Shown piece after piece: positions 1-8,360 of a stretch of DNA of 32,945 nt. The DNA is from JBOFDP01 sp051647125. Its GTDB lineage: Bacteria > Bacteroidota > Bacteroidia > Chitinophagales > Chitinophagaceae. Each line of letters begins with the position of its first letter. Positions within the stretch are counted from its first letter, which is position 1. Under the pieces are notes generated by a model. That model was given only the letters and a program-made list of their open reading frames with translations, searched no databases and was not told the DNA's origin. A program made the translations under genes and the position numbers. The DNA lies in NCBI GenBank assembly GCA_051647125.1, contig JBOFDP010000057.1:1-32945 (forward strand), given 5' to 3'.

Positions 1-1201
1 TACTGACACCAAAGAGTACGGTATAAAATTCATGTTCTACTAATCCAAAATGTATTAATAACGCTCCACTATGACAATCTACATTAGGATAAGGATTTTT
101 TACTTTCCCTAAAGATTTTAAATGCGGCGGTACCACCTCTACCAAATTCCAGATTGTTTTAATAAGAGGGTCTTCTTGTAGATTATGTTTTCTTACAAAA
201 TCAGCTTGTGCCGTATAACGAGGGTCTATAACACGCAATACTGCATGACCAAATCCAGGTATTACCTTTCCTGCCATTAGTGTTTTTTCTACGTACTCCA
301 ATATTTGTTCTTTAGAAGGAGTTTCCGTATTTAACTCACTACGCATATTAAGTACCCAACGAATAATTTCTTGATTTGCCAAACCATGCAAAGGTCCCGC
401 TAAACCATTCATTCCTGCAGCAAATGATAAATAAGGATCACTTAATGCACTACCCACCAAATGTGTAGTATGTGCAGAAACATTGCCCCCTTCATGATCT
501 GCATGTATGGTAAGATACATACGAAGCATATCTTTAAAAATAGGATCTTCAAAACCTAAAAGATGAGCAAAATTACCAGCCCAATCTAATGAATTCTCAG
601 GTTGGATTTGAACATTGTTTTTATATTTTCTACAATAAATATAAGCCGCTATTCTTGGTAAACAAGCTATTAAATCTAAAGAATCTGTCAATGTAGGAAT
701 CCAATAATCCTTTTTATTCATTCCTGCATGGTATTCTTTAGCAAACTTACTTTCTGTTTGTAATGCCATAATAGCGGATACAAACATAGTCATAGGATGT
801 GTGGTAAGAGGCAAAGCATCAATAGCCTTAAAAACATGAGTGGGTACATGAGAACGACGTACTAAGGAGGAAGAAATATTCTCCACATCTATTTTAGTAG
901 GAAATTCTCCTGTAAGCATTAGATACATCAACCCCTCAGGCAAAGGTTCTGTACTGCCCTCAGCTCTGGGTAATTTTTCCCGTAAATCAGCAATAGTATA
1001 TCCTCTAAAACGAATACCCGAATGAGCATCAAGCAAAGAAGTCTCACTGACCAATCCTGTAAGTCCTCTCATGCCCTGGTATATTTGAGAAAGGGTAACC
1101 TCGCCTATAACCTTGTTGCCATGTTCTTTAAGAATAGTTTTTATCTCTGCAGATAATACTTCTGCTTTTTGTTGGAATTTTTCTCTTAAACCTATTGCCA
1201 T
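1..1201 (-). CDS. gltA: Citrate synthase, mitochondrial-like type (C-terminus cut by window edge)
   Basis: Condenses oxaloacetate and acetyl-CoA to citrate, the entry step of the TCA cycle, in the cytoplasm. My translation gives about 400 uninterrupted codons running off the left edge. The catalytic segments are all visible: HGLANQE (His equivalent to pig His274), GFGHAVLR (His320) and NVDCHSG (Asp375). GMNGLAGPLHG and the final YTVLFGVS resemble the mitochondrial-like family rather than the usual hexameric bacterial GltA; this is a recalled-motif comparison. By that family's length roughly 40 residues are missing. The start is ATG at 1201 (MAIGLREKF); an in-frame ATG two codons upstream at 1207 is also possible. 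A well-formed promoter lies 50-80 nt upstream. The gene appears monocistronic at its 5' end. Confidence 0.93.
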   Translation of the reverse strand, partial: MAIGLREKFQQKAEVLSAEIKTILKEHGNKVIGEVTLSQIYQGMRGLTGLVSETSLLDAHSGIRFRGYTIADLREKLPRAEGSTEPLPEGLMYLMLTGEFPTKIDVENISSSLVRRSHVPTHVFKAIDALPLTTHPMTMFVSAIMALQTESKFAKEYHAGMNKKDYWIPTLTDSLDLIACLPRIAAYIYCRKYKNNVQIQPENSLDWAGNFAHLLGFEDPIFKDMLRMYLTIHADHEGGNVSAHTTHLVGSALSDPYLSFAAGMNGLAGPLHGLANQEIIRWVLNMRSELNTETPSKEQILEYVEKTLMAGKVIPGFGHAVLRVIDPRYTAQADFVRKHNLQEDPLIKTIWNLVEVVPPHLKSLGKVKNPYPNVDCHSGALLIHFGLVEHEFYTVLFGVS

Positions 1202-1252
1202 AAACATTTTATTTAATTAAAATTTAAAAATAATATTATTTTACTTATAGTA

Positions 1253-1283
1253 CAAAAATAATTTTTTTTACCATAAAAACAAA
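1253..1283 (-). promoter_or_regulatory. Bacteroidota-type promoter of citrate synthase
   Basis: On the minus strand the sequence reads TTTG (1283-1280), 19 nt, then TATTTTTG (1260-1253). This matches the Bacteroidota housekeeping sigma consensus TTTG-N19-21-TAnnTTTG. It lies about 50 nt before the citrate synthase start. The rest of the 1208-1479 spacer is A/T tracts in which I see no gene. Confidence 0.7.
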
Positions 1284-1479
1284 AAATTTTTTTATTATTT
1301 TATAAATTATGCTTTTTTATCATAGTTTTTTTACTCTTATTTAATTTTTAAATTGTACAAAAACTATTTTAGAAAAGATATAAAATAATAAGTTCTATTA
1401 AAACATATTTATTAAATAAAAAGCAAACCGAAAACATCCGCTTGTTTTTTATATAAAACAATTGATATTGGTACAATAA

Positions 1480-3657
1480 TTATTTTCTTATAGGAATATT
1501 TTTATTAGCAGGCACTAATAATAATTCTTCTATAATATTTTGAGCACTCCCCAATTTATCTATACACCATAACAAATAACGAACATCTAAACATATCGTT
1601 CTATTAAGAGCCTTATCAAAAACTATTTTATGGCTTAGAGCCTCATAGTTACCATCAAAAGCCAAGCCTATTAGTTCTCCTTTATTATTTAATACAGGAG
1701 ATCCTGAATTGCCTCCTGTGATATCATTAGTTGTAATAAAATTTACTACAATATCATTTTTTTTAGGGTCTTTATATCTACCAAAATCTTTTTTCTGATA
1801 TAATTCTATTAATTTTTTAGGTAAATCAAATTCATAATCTCCAGGTACATATTTCTCCATCATACCCGTCAGAGTACATATGCCATCATAAAAAACCCCA
1901 TCACGAGGACGATAACTTTTTACATTACCATAGGACAAACGCATAGTAAAAGTTGCATCCGGATAACGCTCCTGAGTAGGATACATTTGGGCAATCCCTT
2001 TTAAATATATTCTACTCAAATTATTATTTACACTCAAAAATTTATCATAGAAAGGACGATATTGATTGATAAAATTACTCATAAAACTATTGATAGTTTG
2101 ATATGCCAAATCATTCTCCAAATCATTTATAGAAGGATTTTTTATAAATAATCTCCATTTCTCATTGTTCAATACCAAAGAATTATTAAACAATTGATAA
2201 CTATATTTAATATAAGTATCAGGATTATCTAAATTGCCATATTGTACTTGAAGAGTATCATAAAAATTAGTTGGCTGTTGTGATTTTTTTATATCATGAT
2301 AAAATAAAGATAAAACAGCTGCTACAATATTTTTATCACTTGGAATATCTTCTTCTTTTAAAAAATTCTCCCGTGCTTGGTTAAGCTTCTTCATCAATGT
2401 ATAAATCTTTGCAGTATCTTTGGTTTGTAATACCTCAGGTACACTTAAAAAACGATTCATAAATCTTAACAAACCAGATCCTAAAATACCTTCCGTCAAA
2501 TAAACACGACCTTTTTCATAAGGTTGCCATGTAGCGTAGTTAGCTTTATATTTTTTAAATAAACTATCAAATTCCGGCTTCCCTTTTGCCCAGTTGATAA
2601 ATTTCTTTTCTTCTGCTTGTTTTTTTTCGTAGATATGATATTTTTTTAATTGTTTAGTTTCACCATCAAAAAATTTCCAATAGTTTGCAACCCCTGCATA
2701 ATAAGAAGCTAACTTCAATTTGGTAGTAGGGTCTTTTTTCATTTCTTGCAACATATATTTCAAACGAATATCACGTAAATTAACTAAGGAAGGATTGCTC
2801 TCTTCTATTTTCATTTTTATCCCATCAGAAGTTTCATAACGATTAGTACTACCTGGATACCCCAAAGTCATAGAAAAATCACCATCTTTTACTCCTGCAA
2901 TAGATATAGGTAAAAAATATTTTGGTTTTAAGGGTATATTACTTGCATTGTAAGGAGTGGGTTGTCCCTCCTTATTGGCATATACGCGAAATACAGAAAA
3001 ATCTCCTGTATGACGAGGCCATTCCCAGTTATCAGAATCGCCACCAAACTTTCCAATACTTTCTGGTGGAGTTCCTACCAAACGTACATCTGGATAGCGT
3101 TGATAAAAAAACACAATATATTGATTGCCTTTAAACAATGAATTAGTACGTGCCTCAATGTACTTAATAGAGTCTGAATATTTTTTATTGAGTACCTTAA
3201 AAATCTTAGCTTCTTTTTTTATTCTATCTTCATTTTGTAGATTACCTAATTGCTTCAATACGGTATCTGTTACATCTTGTATTTTCAACAAAAATTGTAC
3301 ACTAAGTTGGGTAGGGATTTCTTGTTGTAAATTTTTTGCCCAAAAACCATCCTTAAGATAATTCTTCTCTACACTACTAACAGAGGCGATAGCATCATAT
3401 CCACAATGATGATTTGTAAAAATTAATCCTTTATTACTAACTATTTCTCCAGTACATCCACGCCCAAAAATAATAATAGCATCCTTTAAAGAAGAATGGT
3501 TAATATCCCAAATTTGATTTTTGGTAAGCTTCAAACCTTTTTTTACCATTTCTTCATAGTTTTTTTTCCCTAAAAGAAAAGGCAACCACATACCCTCATT
3601 AGCATTTGCCAAGATTGTACATACAAAAAATGTACAGAATAATAAAATTTTTTTCAT
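1480..3657 (-). CDS. S46 family dipeptidyl-peptidase, DPP7-like
   Basis: A 725-residue serine exopeptidase that removes dipeptides from the N-termini of peptides, in the periplasm or at the cell surface; in asaccharolytic Bacteroidota it feeds amino-acid use. A signal peptide is visible (MKKILLFCTFFVCTILANA). The chymotrypsin-like triad is in place: His84 in TNHHCGYD, Asp219 in WPRHTGDF and Ser651 in TGGNSGSP. The spacing is close to that of characterised DPP7 (89/225/648). Residue 669, in FDGNYE, is Gly. The corresponding residue is Arg673 in Asp/Glu-specific DPP11 and Gly in DPP7, so hydrophobic or broad P1 specificity is inferred. Length is typical and there are no frame breaks. It lies 73 nt after the transketolase subunit and has its own candidate -7 box. 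I see no clear terminator downstream. Confidence 0.93.
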   Translation of the reverse strand: MKKILLFCTFFVCTILANANEGMWLPFLLGKKNYEEMVKKGLKLTKNQIWDINHSSLKDAIIIFGRGCTGEIVSNKGLIFTNHHCGYDAIASVSSVEKNYLKDGFWAKNLQQEIPTQLSVQFLLKIQDVTDTVLKQLGNLQNEDRIKKEAKIFKVLNKKYSDSIKYIEARTNSLFKGNQYIVFFYQRYPDVRLVGTPPESIGKFGGDSDNWEWPRHTGDFSVFRVYANKEGQPTPYNASNIPLKPKYFLPISIAGVKDGDFSMTLGYPGSTNRYETSDGIKMKIEESNPSLVNLRDIRLKYMLQEMKKDPTTKLKLASYYAGVANYWKFFDGETKQLKKYHIYEKKQAEEKKFINWAKGKPEFDSLFKKYKANYATWQPYEKGRVYLTEGILGSGLLRFMNRFLSVPEVLQTKDTAKIYTLMKKLNQARENFLKEEDIPSDKNIVAAVLSLFYHDIKKSQQPTNFYDTLQVQYGNLDNPDTYIKYSYQLFNNSLVLNNEKWRLFIKNPSINDLENDLAYQTINSFMSNFINQYRPFYDKFLSVNNNLSRIYLKGIAQMYPTQERYPDATFTMRLSYGNVKSYRPRDGVFYDGICTLTGMMEKYVPGDYEFDLPKKLIELYQKKDFGRYKDPKKNDIVVNFITTNDITGGNSGSPVLNNKGELIGLAFDGNYEALSHKIVFDKALNRTICLDVRYLLWCIDKLGSAQNIIEELLLVPANKNIPIRK

Positions 3658-3719
3658 ACTTAATATTTAGATCTTCTTTTTTATATTATTTCTAAAATTA
3701 AGGAAATATTTGTAATAAA

Positions 3720-3727
3720 CAAAAGTA
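3720..3727 (-). promoter_or_regulatory. Candidate -7 box upstream of the S46 peptidase
   Basis: The minus strand reads TACTTTTG, a match to TAnnTTTG, about 63 nt before the peptidase ATG and just after the transketolase stop. No TTTG is found at the expected -33 distance, so support rests on one box only. Confidence 0.4.
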
Positions 3728-3730
3728 TAC

Positions 3731-4561
3731 TCAATAATCTTCCATTGTACTACACAATTGTGCCAATGCTTTCTCACATTGTTCATCACTAGGAGTAGAA
3801 CCGTGCCATTTGCAATTATTTTCCATAAAATCTACACCCTTTCCCATTATAGTATGCATAATTATAGCAATAGGTTTACCTTTTATTTGCTTAGATTTTT
3901 CTAAAATATTAACTACTTCTTCAATATTATTTCCATTCATTGTCAATACTTCAAACCCAAATCCAGAAAGCTTTTGGTGCAAATTTCCCAGAGACATTAT
4001 TTCTTCTATTTTTCCATCTATCTGTAAACCGTTATAATCTATAGTTACAATCAAGTTATCTAACTTATAATTGGCGGCAAACATAAATGCCTCCCATACT
4101 TGTCCTTCCTGAAGTTCTCCATCTCCTGTAAGTACAAAAACATAGTGATTATCATGCTGTTTTTTTTTAGCATAAGCTACGCCATTGGCAACACTTATGC
4201 CTTGCCCTAAAGATCCTGTAGCAATGTGTACTCCTGGTAAATGAGTATGATTGGTAGGATGTCCTTGAAGACGAGAATTAAGGAAGCGAAAAGTTTTTAA
4301 TTCTTCTACAGAAAAATATCCAAAACGTGCTAAAACAGCATAGTATAATGCGGATAAATGCCCATTAGAAAGAATAAAAATGTCTTGATTTTTTCCCTCC
4401 ATAGTCCACTTTTTAGGAGAATATTTCATCACCTTCCCAAACAATACGGTAAGAAAATCTGTACAGCCTAATGCCCCCCCAGGATGTCCACTTTGGGAAG
4501 CGTGGGTCATGCGTATAATGTCTCTCCTTATTTGTGTAGCTATCTCTTGTAATTTCTGCAT
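3731..4561 (-). CDS. Transketolase, N-terminal (TPP-pyrophosphate-binding) subunit
   Basis: The first half of a split transketolase, which moves two-carbon ketol units between sugar phosphates in the non-oxidative pentose phosphate pathway. At 276 residues it ends where the PP domain of a full-length enzyme (about 660-670 aa) ends. Visible motifs are ASQSGHPGG near the N-terminus, SNGHLSALYY, LQGHPTNH, TGSLGQG and the TPP motif GDGELQEGQVWEA followed by DYNGLQIDG. Split enzymes need a C-terminal partner carrying the pyrimidine-binding and C-terminal domains, normally encoded next door. None is here: downstream is the S46 peptidase and upstream is ispE. The ATG at 4561 (MQKLQEIA) is preferred over an upstream TTG at 4567. 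A -7 box lies about 20 nt upstream. Confidence 0.92.
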   Translation of the reverse strand: MQKLQEIATQIRRDIIRMTHASQSGHPGGALGCTDFLTVLFGKVMKYSPKKWTMEGKNQDIFILSNGHLSALYYAVLARFGYFSVEELKTFRFLNSRLQGHPTNHTHLPGVHIATGSLGQGISVANGVAYAKKKQHDNHYVFVLTGDGELQEGQVWEAFMFAANYKLDNLIVTIDYNGLQIDGKIEEIMSLGNLHQKLSGFGFEVLTMNGNNIEEVVNILEKSKQIKGKPIAIIMHTIMGKGVDFMENNCKWHGSTPSDEQCEKALAQLCSTMEDY

Positions 4562-4579
4562 AGTCAAATATTATGTAAG

Positions 4580-4587
4580 CAAAGATA
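4580..4587 (-). promoter_or_regulatory. -7 box for the transketolase subunit
   Basis: The minus strand reads TATCTTTG, an exact TAnnTTTG, ending about 19 nt before the ATG at 4561. The ispE-tkt gap is only about 40 nt, so the -33 region falls at the end of ispE, where no TTG is evident. The gene may have both read-through and its own transcription. Confidence 0.5.
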
Positions 4588-4602
4588 CTATTTTCTAAAA
4601 AT

Positions 4603-5421
4603 TTAGCATAAAAAAAATACTTGGTTTGTAGCTTGTAAATCTAAAAAATTTAATGTTAGGTTTTTCTTAAAAATACCGAACAAAGTACTACCGCTACCAC
4701 TCATGCCAGCAAATAAAGCACCCCTGTGGTAGAGCGTTTGCTTTATTTCTAATAGATAAGGATATGTTGAAAAAATAGTATCTTCAAAATCATTATTTAT
4801 CGTATCTTTCCACTGTGAAATGGGTAGTGTAATACTTGCCAATAAATTTTGTTGAGAAATTTTTGGACTACTATTGTTGTAAGCCCAAGCTGTAGATATA
4901 GAAATATCTGGTTTTACTAATACTATTTTATACATAGATAAATCCAATTCTATAGGTATTAATTGCTCTCCTTTTCCATAGGCAAAACAAGGTTTTTTTT
5001 CTATAAAAAAAGGACAATCACTACCTAATACTTCAGCAAACTGTAATAAGGTGTCTTTACTTAACCCTATATTAAAATATTCATTCATCATCATTAAAAC
5101 ATAAGATGCATTGGAAGATCCTCCACCTAAGCCTGCTCCTATAGGAATATTTTTATGCAAATGAAAATGTATTTTTGGCAACCCTCTTATATATTTTTTT
5201 TCTACTAATAACCGAATAGCTTTTATACAAAGATTCTTCTCTTTAGAAATAGCATTTTCTATGCCTGTCATACAAAATTTAAACTCTGTGGCATCTATTA
5301 TTTCTAAAATATCATATAAGCCTATAGGATAAAAAATAGTTTGTATATTATGATACCCATCACTACGTTTTTCTACAATATGTAATCCCAAATTAATCTT
5401 ACATGGTGCAAATACGATCAT
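4603..5421 (-). CDS. ispE: 4-diphosphocytidyl-2-C-methyl-D-erythritol kinase
   Basis: A GHMP-family kinase that uses ATP to phosphorylate CDP-methylerythritol in the non-mevalonate isoprenoid pathway. The 272 residues are complete. The N-terminus FAPCKINLGLHIVEKRSDGYH is family-typical, followed by the glycine-rich ATP loop PIGAGLGGGSSNAS near residue 95-105, GSDCPFF near 145, and the C-terminal GHMP motif MSGSGSTLFGIF near 240. The start ATG overlaps the stop of the upstream broken gene (ATGA), a classic translational-coupling arrangement. ispE was probably the second gene of an operon whose first gene has decayed while ispE stayed intact. Its expression probably depends on the promoter in front of that remnant. 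Confidence 0.95.
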   Translation of the reverse strand: MIVFAPCKINLGLHIVEKRSDGYHNIQTIFYPIGLYDILEIIDATEFKFCMTGIENAISKEKNLCIKAIRLLVEKKYIRGLPKIHFHLHKNIPIGAGLGGGSSNASYVLMMMNEYFNIGLSKDTLLQFAEVLGSDCPFFIEKKPCFAYGKGEQLIPIELDLSMYKIVLVKPDISISTAWAYNNSSPKISQQNLLASITLPISQWKDTINNDFEDTIFSTYPYLLEIKQTLYHRGALFAGMSGSGSTLFGIFKKNLTLNFLDLQATNQVFFLC

Positions 5422-5966
5422 AAATGTTGGGGATTTCGTTTTTGTAATTCATCTCTTATTATAATCGGTTTTTTATATTCTACATTTTGAATAGTTAAGG
5501 AAAATATTTTTTCTAAATAAGTAGTTTGAATTTGATTATACTCTATATTGTTATTTTTTAAATCTTGCAAATAAGCATATACTAAATATACCTCCTAATG
5601 TATTTTTTCTATATATGGGGCAAAAAGTAAGCATCTATAAAATAAGTGCACCACAAATATTAGAATCTATAAATAACAAATTACGATCTTCTTTTTTCAA
5701 TACTAATTGAGTATCCAAATCTCCATTATAATAATTAATAGCATAAATCTTATTGAATTGTATGGTTATTTCCTGTAAGGTACGTATACATAGCCGATAC
5801 AAGTCTAAATTGGCTTTTGAAGTATTCAATGCCATAATTAAATATCGCCCTTTAGCTTGATTGAGCACAAAGGCAAATTCACGACCAGCTGTAAAAACCT
5901 CAAATTGTATAAGATTTTACTACTCTGTATAATAGCTTTTAATTCTATTTCTATCATTGCTTTCAT
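5418..5966 (-). pseudogene. Unidentified broken gene preceding ispE
   Basis: I do not recognise this family. On the minus strand, coding-like text begins at ATG 5966 (MKAMIEIELKAIIQSSK) and then needs a frame change to continue. The longest intact piece includes FTAGREFAFVLNQAKGRY and GDLDTQLVLKKEDRN and ends at a stop near 5635. After a further shift, coding-like text resumes (RDELQKRNPQHL) and stops at 5418, overlapping the ispE ATG. At least three breaks separate the pieces. Joined up it would be about 180 residues, soluble, with no signal peptide or clear catalytic motif. A promoter-like box before the first ATG, and the ATGA overlap with ispE, suggest it was the lead gene of the ispE operon. 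Two or three small independent genes are a less likely reading. Confidence 0.5.
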
Positions 5967-5993
5967 AAAATAAAACAGGACTATATTATCACA

Positions 5994-6001
5994 CAAATGT
6001 A
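5994..6001 (-). promoter_or_regulatory. -7 box driving the broken gene and ispE
   Basis: The minus strand reads TACATTTG, matching TAnnTTTG, 28 nt before the first ATG of the remnant. It faces away from the lepB -7 box at 6033-6040, making a compact divergent promoter region. The expected -33 TTTG is not obvious. Confidence 0.45.
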
Positions 6002-6032
6002 AGTTGATTTATATAATTAAATAAAGTTTATT

Positions 6033-6040
6033 TATTTTTG
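6033..6040 (+). promoter_or_regulatory. -7 box of lepB-trmD
   Basis: TATTTTTG matches TAnnTTTG and ends 15 nt before the lepB ATG at 6056. Its last three bases are a TTG in frame with lepB that could be mistaken for a start codon. A TTG at 6004-6006 is the nearest upstream candidate -33 element, but its 26-nt spacing is long. Confidence 0.5.
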
Positions 6041-6055
6041 GAAAAAATTTACATT

Positions 6056-7582
6056 ATGTTTTGGATTATTTTTCTGCTAATGACCCTTTTTAGCCTTGTG
6101 GGATTTTATAAAATGTTTGAAAAAGCAAATATTCCAGGATGGAAAGCGTTAATTCCTATCTATAATGGTTTACTTATTTCAAAGATATACCATCGCAAAG
6201 GAGTTTTCAATTGGCTCAATGCAATATTGCTGATTATTCCTATATTTAATGTATTTGCAGCACTTTGCTATTTCTTAGATATGGCAAAACTATTTGGAAA
6301 ACTATCATTTAAAGAAAGTATATATAGTACTATTTTTTGTTTTATATACTTGCCTTATTTAGGATTCTCAAAGCAGGAAACTTATAAAGGATATGAGGTA
6401 GTAAAAAATTACAAAAAATCTACTCCCCGCACATGGTTTGATGATTTAATCTATGCCATTATCTTAGTGTCTATGATTCATACTTTTATTTTCCAACCTT
6501 ATGTCATACCTACCCCATCTATGGAACGTACCTTATTAATCAATGATTTCCTTTTTGTCAGCAAATTTAGCTATGGAGAACGTATACCAAACACCCCATT
6601 AACACTACCTTTTATGCATCATACTACTCCCATTTTTAAAACACAATCCTATACCACTTTATGGCAAATACCTTATACTCGATACTTTGCCAAAGATGTA
6701 CAACATAGAGATGTCGTGGTATTCAATTTTCCTGTAGGAGATACAGTAATTGATAGAGATGAATATCAAAGTGCTATAACTTACTATGAAGTATGTAGAG
6801 AAATAGGGCGAGAAAATGTGCTTAATCATTCAGATGAATATCCTATTGTAACAAGACCTGTCGATAAAAGAGAAAATTTTATAAAACGTGCAGTTGCGGC
6901 AGGAGGAGATACTTTACTAATAAAAAATGCAACTGTATATATTAATGGCCATATAGAAAAAGAATCTACAGACCAAGAACTCTGTTACTATGTATTTACA
7001 AATCCTAATACCTTTATTAATAATGATTTATTAAAAGAATCTTTAGACCTTATATTAGATAATCCTCTTGATGAAAATGTATATAGAATAATGGCTACTA
7101 AACAACAAATAGAACAACTCCTAAATTATAGTTTTGTACGGCAAATTGTACCTATAATTATTACATGGAAAAATAAAGAACAAAGCCCTTTTAGATACGA
7201 ATATTCTCCAGTATATCCTTATGATACTATAAACTACAAATGGACAAGAGACAATTTTGGTCCTATATGGATACCCAAAAGAGGAGAAAGTATAGAACTT
7301 AATGAAAAAAACTGGACACTCTATGGGCGTTGTATTGATACTTATGAAAATAATGCTGTAGAACAAAAAGAGGGGAAATATTATATCAATGGTAATGAAA
7401 CTAAAACATATACTTTCAAAATGAACTACTACTTTATGATGGGAGATAATAGAGATAATTCTTTAGATTCCCGCTATTGGGCTTTTGTTCCTGATGATCA
7501 TATTGTGGGCAAGGCTATTATGATATGGTTTAGTTGGGATCATGGTATTCGATGGAATAGAATGTTTAAAATGATCAACTAA
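6056..7582 (+). CDS. lepB: Signal peptidase I with N-terminal multi-pass membrane domain
   Basis: A membrane endopeptidase that cleaves signal peptides from exported proteins with a Ser/Lys dyad. Of 508 residues, roughly the first 115 form an extra membrane domain (about four hydrophobic segments, with FEKANIPGWKALIPIYN between the first two), like the DUF5684-type region fused to LepB in many Bacteroidota. Another hydrophobic segment follows at about 127-148. Then come the nucleophile Ser155 in PTPSMERTL, the general base Lys277 in FIKRAVAAGGD, and the C-terminal GDNRDNSLDSRYWAFVP. A long insertion lies between the Lys box and GDNRDNS, as is common in this phylum. I chose the ATG at 6056 because the upstream TTG at 6038 lies inside the predicted -7 box. 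trmD starts 5 nt after the stop, so the two are an operon. Confidence 0.95.
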   Translation: MFWIIFLLMTLFSLVGFYKMFEKANIPGWKALIPIYNGLLISKIYHRKGVFNWLNAILLIIPIFNVFAALCYFLDMAKLFGKLSFKESIYSTIFCFIYLPYLGFSKQETYKGYEVVKNYKKSTPRTWFDDLIYAIILVSMIHTFIFQPYVIPTPSMERTLLINDFLFVSKFSYGERIPNTPLTLPFMHHTTPIFKTQSYTTLWQIPYTRYFAKDVQHRDVVVFNFPVGDTVIDRDEYQSAITYYEVCREIGRENVLNHSDEYPIVTRPVDKRENFIKRAVAAGGDTLLIKNATVYINGHIEKESTDQELCYYVFTNPNTFINNDLLKESLDLILDNPLDENVYRIMATKQQIEQLLNYSFVRQIVPIIITWKNKEQSPFRYEYSPVYPYDTINYKWTRDNFGPIWIPKRGESIELNEKNWTLYGRCIDTYENNAVEQKEGKYYINGNETKTYTFKMNYYFMMGDNRDNSLDSRYWAFVPDDHIVGKAIMIWFSWDHGIRWNRMFKMIN

Positions 7583-7587
7583 CTTTT

Positions 7588-8265
7588 ATGCATATAGATA
7601 TTATCTCTGCAATACCTGAATTATTACATTCTCCTCTCAATTACTCTATTGTAAAACGAGCTCAAAAAAAAGAATTAATCGAGATTTCTATACACAATCT
7701 TCATGATTTTGCAGAAGATAAATACAAACATATAGATGATGCTCCATATGGCGGTGGTGCTGGCATGGTACTAAAAATAGAACCTTTGGTAAAAGCAATT
7801 GAAAGTTTGCAAGAAAAATATCAGTATGACGAAATTATTTACCTTACTCCGGATGGTTCTACTCTTAATCAAACCATGTGTAACAAACTATCTTTAACAA
7901 AAAATCTATTACTCATTTGTGGACATTATAAAGGCATTGATGAACGTATAAGAGAGCATTTTATTACAATGGAAATTTCTATAGGAGATTATGTTTTAAG
8001 TGGAGGTGAGCTACCGGCTGCCATATTAGTAGATAGCCTTGTAAGACTTATTCCTGGAGTTATTAACGATGAGACTTCTGCTCTTTCCGATTCTTTCCAA
8101 GATCATTTACTAGCATCCCCTATATATACTCGTCCTGTTTCATTTAGAGGATGGAAGGTGCCTGCTATTTTACTTAGTGGACATGAAGCCAATATTGCAG
8201 AATGGAGATTGCAACAAGCATTACAACGTACCCAACAACGTCGTCCTGATTTGCTCCATAAATAA
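7588..8265 (+). CDS. trmD: tRNA (guanine37-N1)-methyltransferase
   Basis: A SPOUT-family methyltransferase that uses S-adenosylmethionine to make m1G37 in tRNAs with G36, preventing +1 frameshifting. The 225 residues are complete. Family motifs are visible: DAPYGGGAGMVLK near residue 51, GHYKGIDERI near 112 in the trefoil-knot region, and IGDYVLSGGELPA near 132, which forms the SAM-binding knot. DSFQDHLLASPIYTRP follows near 170, then GHEANIAEWR. It is the second gene after lepB and is followed by a strong hairpin terminator. In many other bacteria trmD sits with rpsP-rimM-rplS; that context is absent here. Confidence 0.97.
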   Translation: MHIDIISAIPELLHSPLNYSIVKRAQKKELIEISIHNLHDFAEDKYKHIDDAPYGGGAGMVLKIEPLVKAIESLQEKYQYDEIIYLTPDGSTLNQTMCNKLSLTKNLLLICGHYKGIDERIREHFITMEISIGDYVLSGGELPAAILVDSLVRLIPGVINDETSALSDSFQDHLLASPIYTRPVSFRGWKVPAILLSGHEANIAEWRLQQALQRTQQRRPDLLHK

Positions 8266-8307
8266 TATAACAATTCTATAATTAAGTAATTAGAGAATAT
8301 TTAAATA

Positions 8308-8342
8308 AAAAATTGGCACTTCATAAAAAAATGCCAATTTTT
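8308..8342 (+). terminator. Two-way rho-independent terminator after trmD
   Basis: An 11-bp perfect stem, AAAAATTGGCA pairing with TGCCAATTTTT, surrounds a 13-nt loop. A/T tracts flank both sides, so it can end lepB-trmD on the plus strand and the GH3 remnant on the minus strand. Confidence 0.85.
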
Positions 8343-8360
8343 GAGAATTTAATCGATTAT

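Noticed and set aside
1425..1470. Terminator after the S46 peptidase (AAACAAGCGG and GGTTTGCTTTTT on the minus strand)
   Set aside because: The arms are mostly similar rather than complementary; only about four base pairs (AAGC/GCTT) can form, so the hairpin is too weak to annotate.
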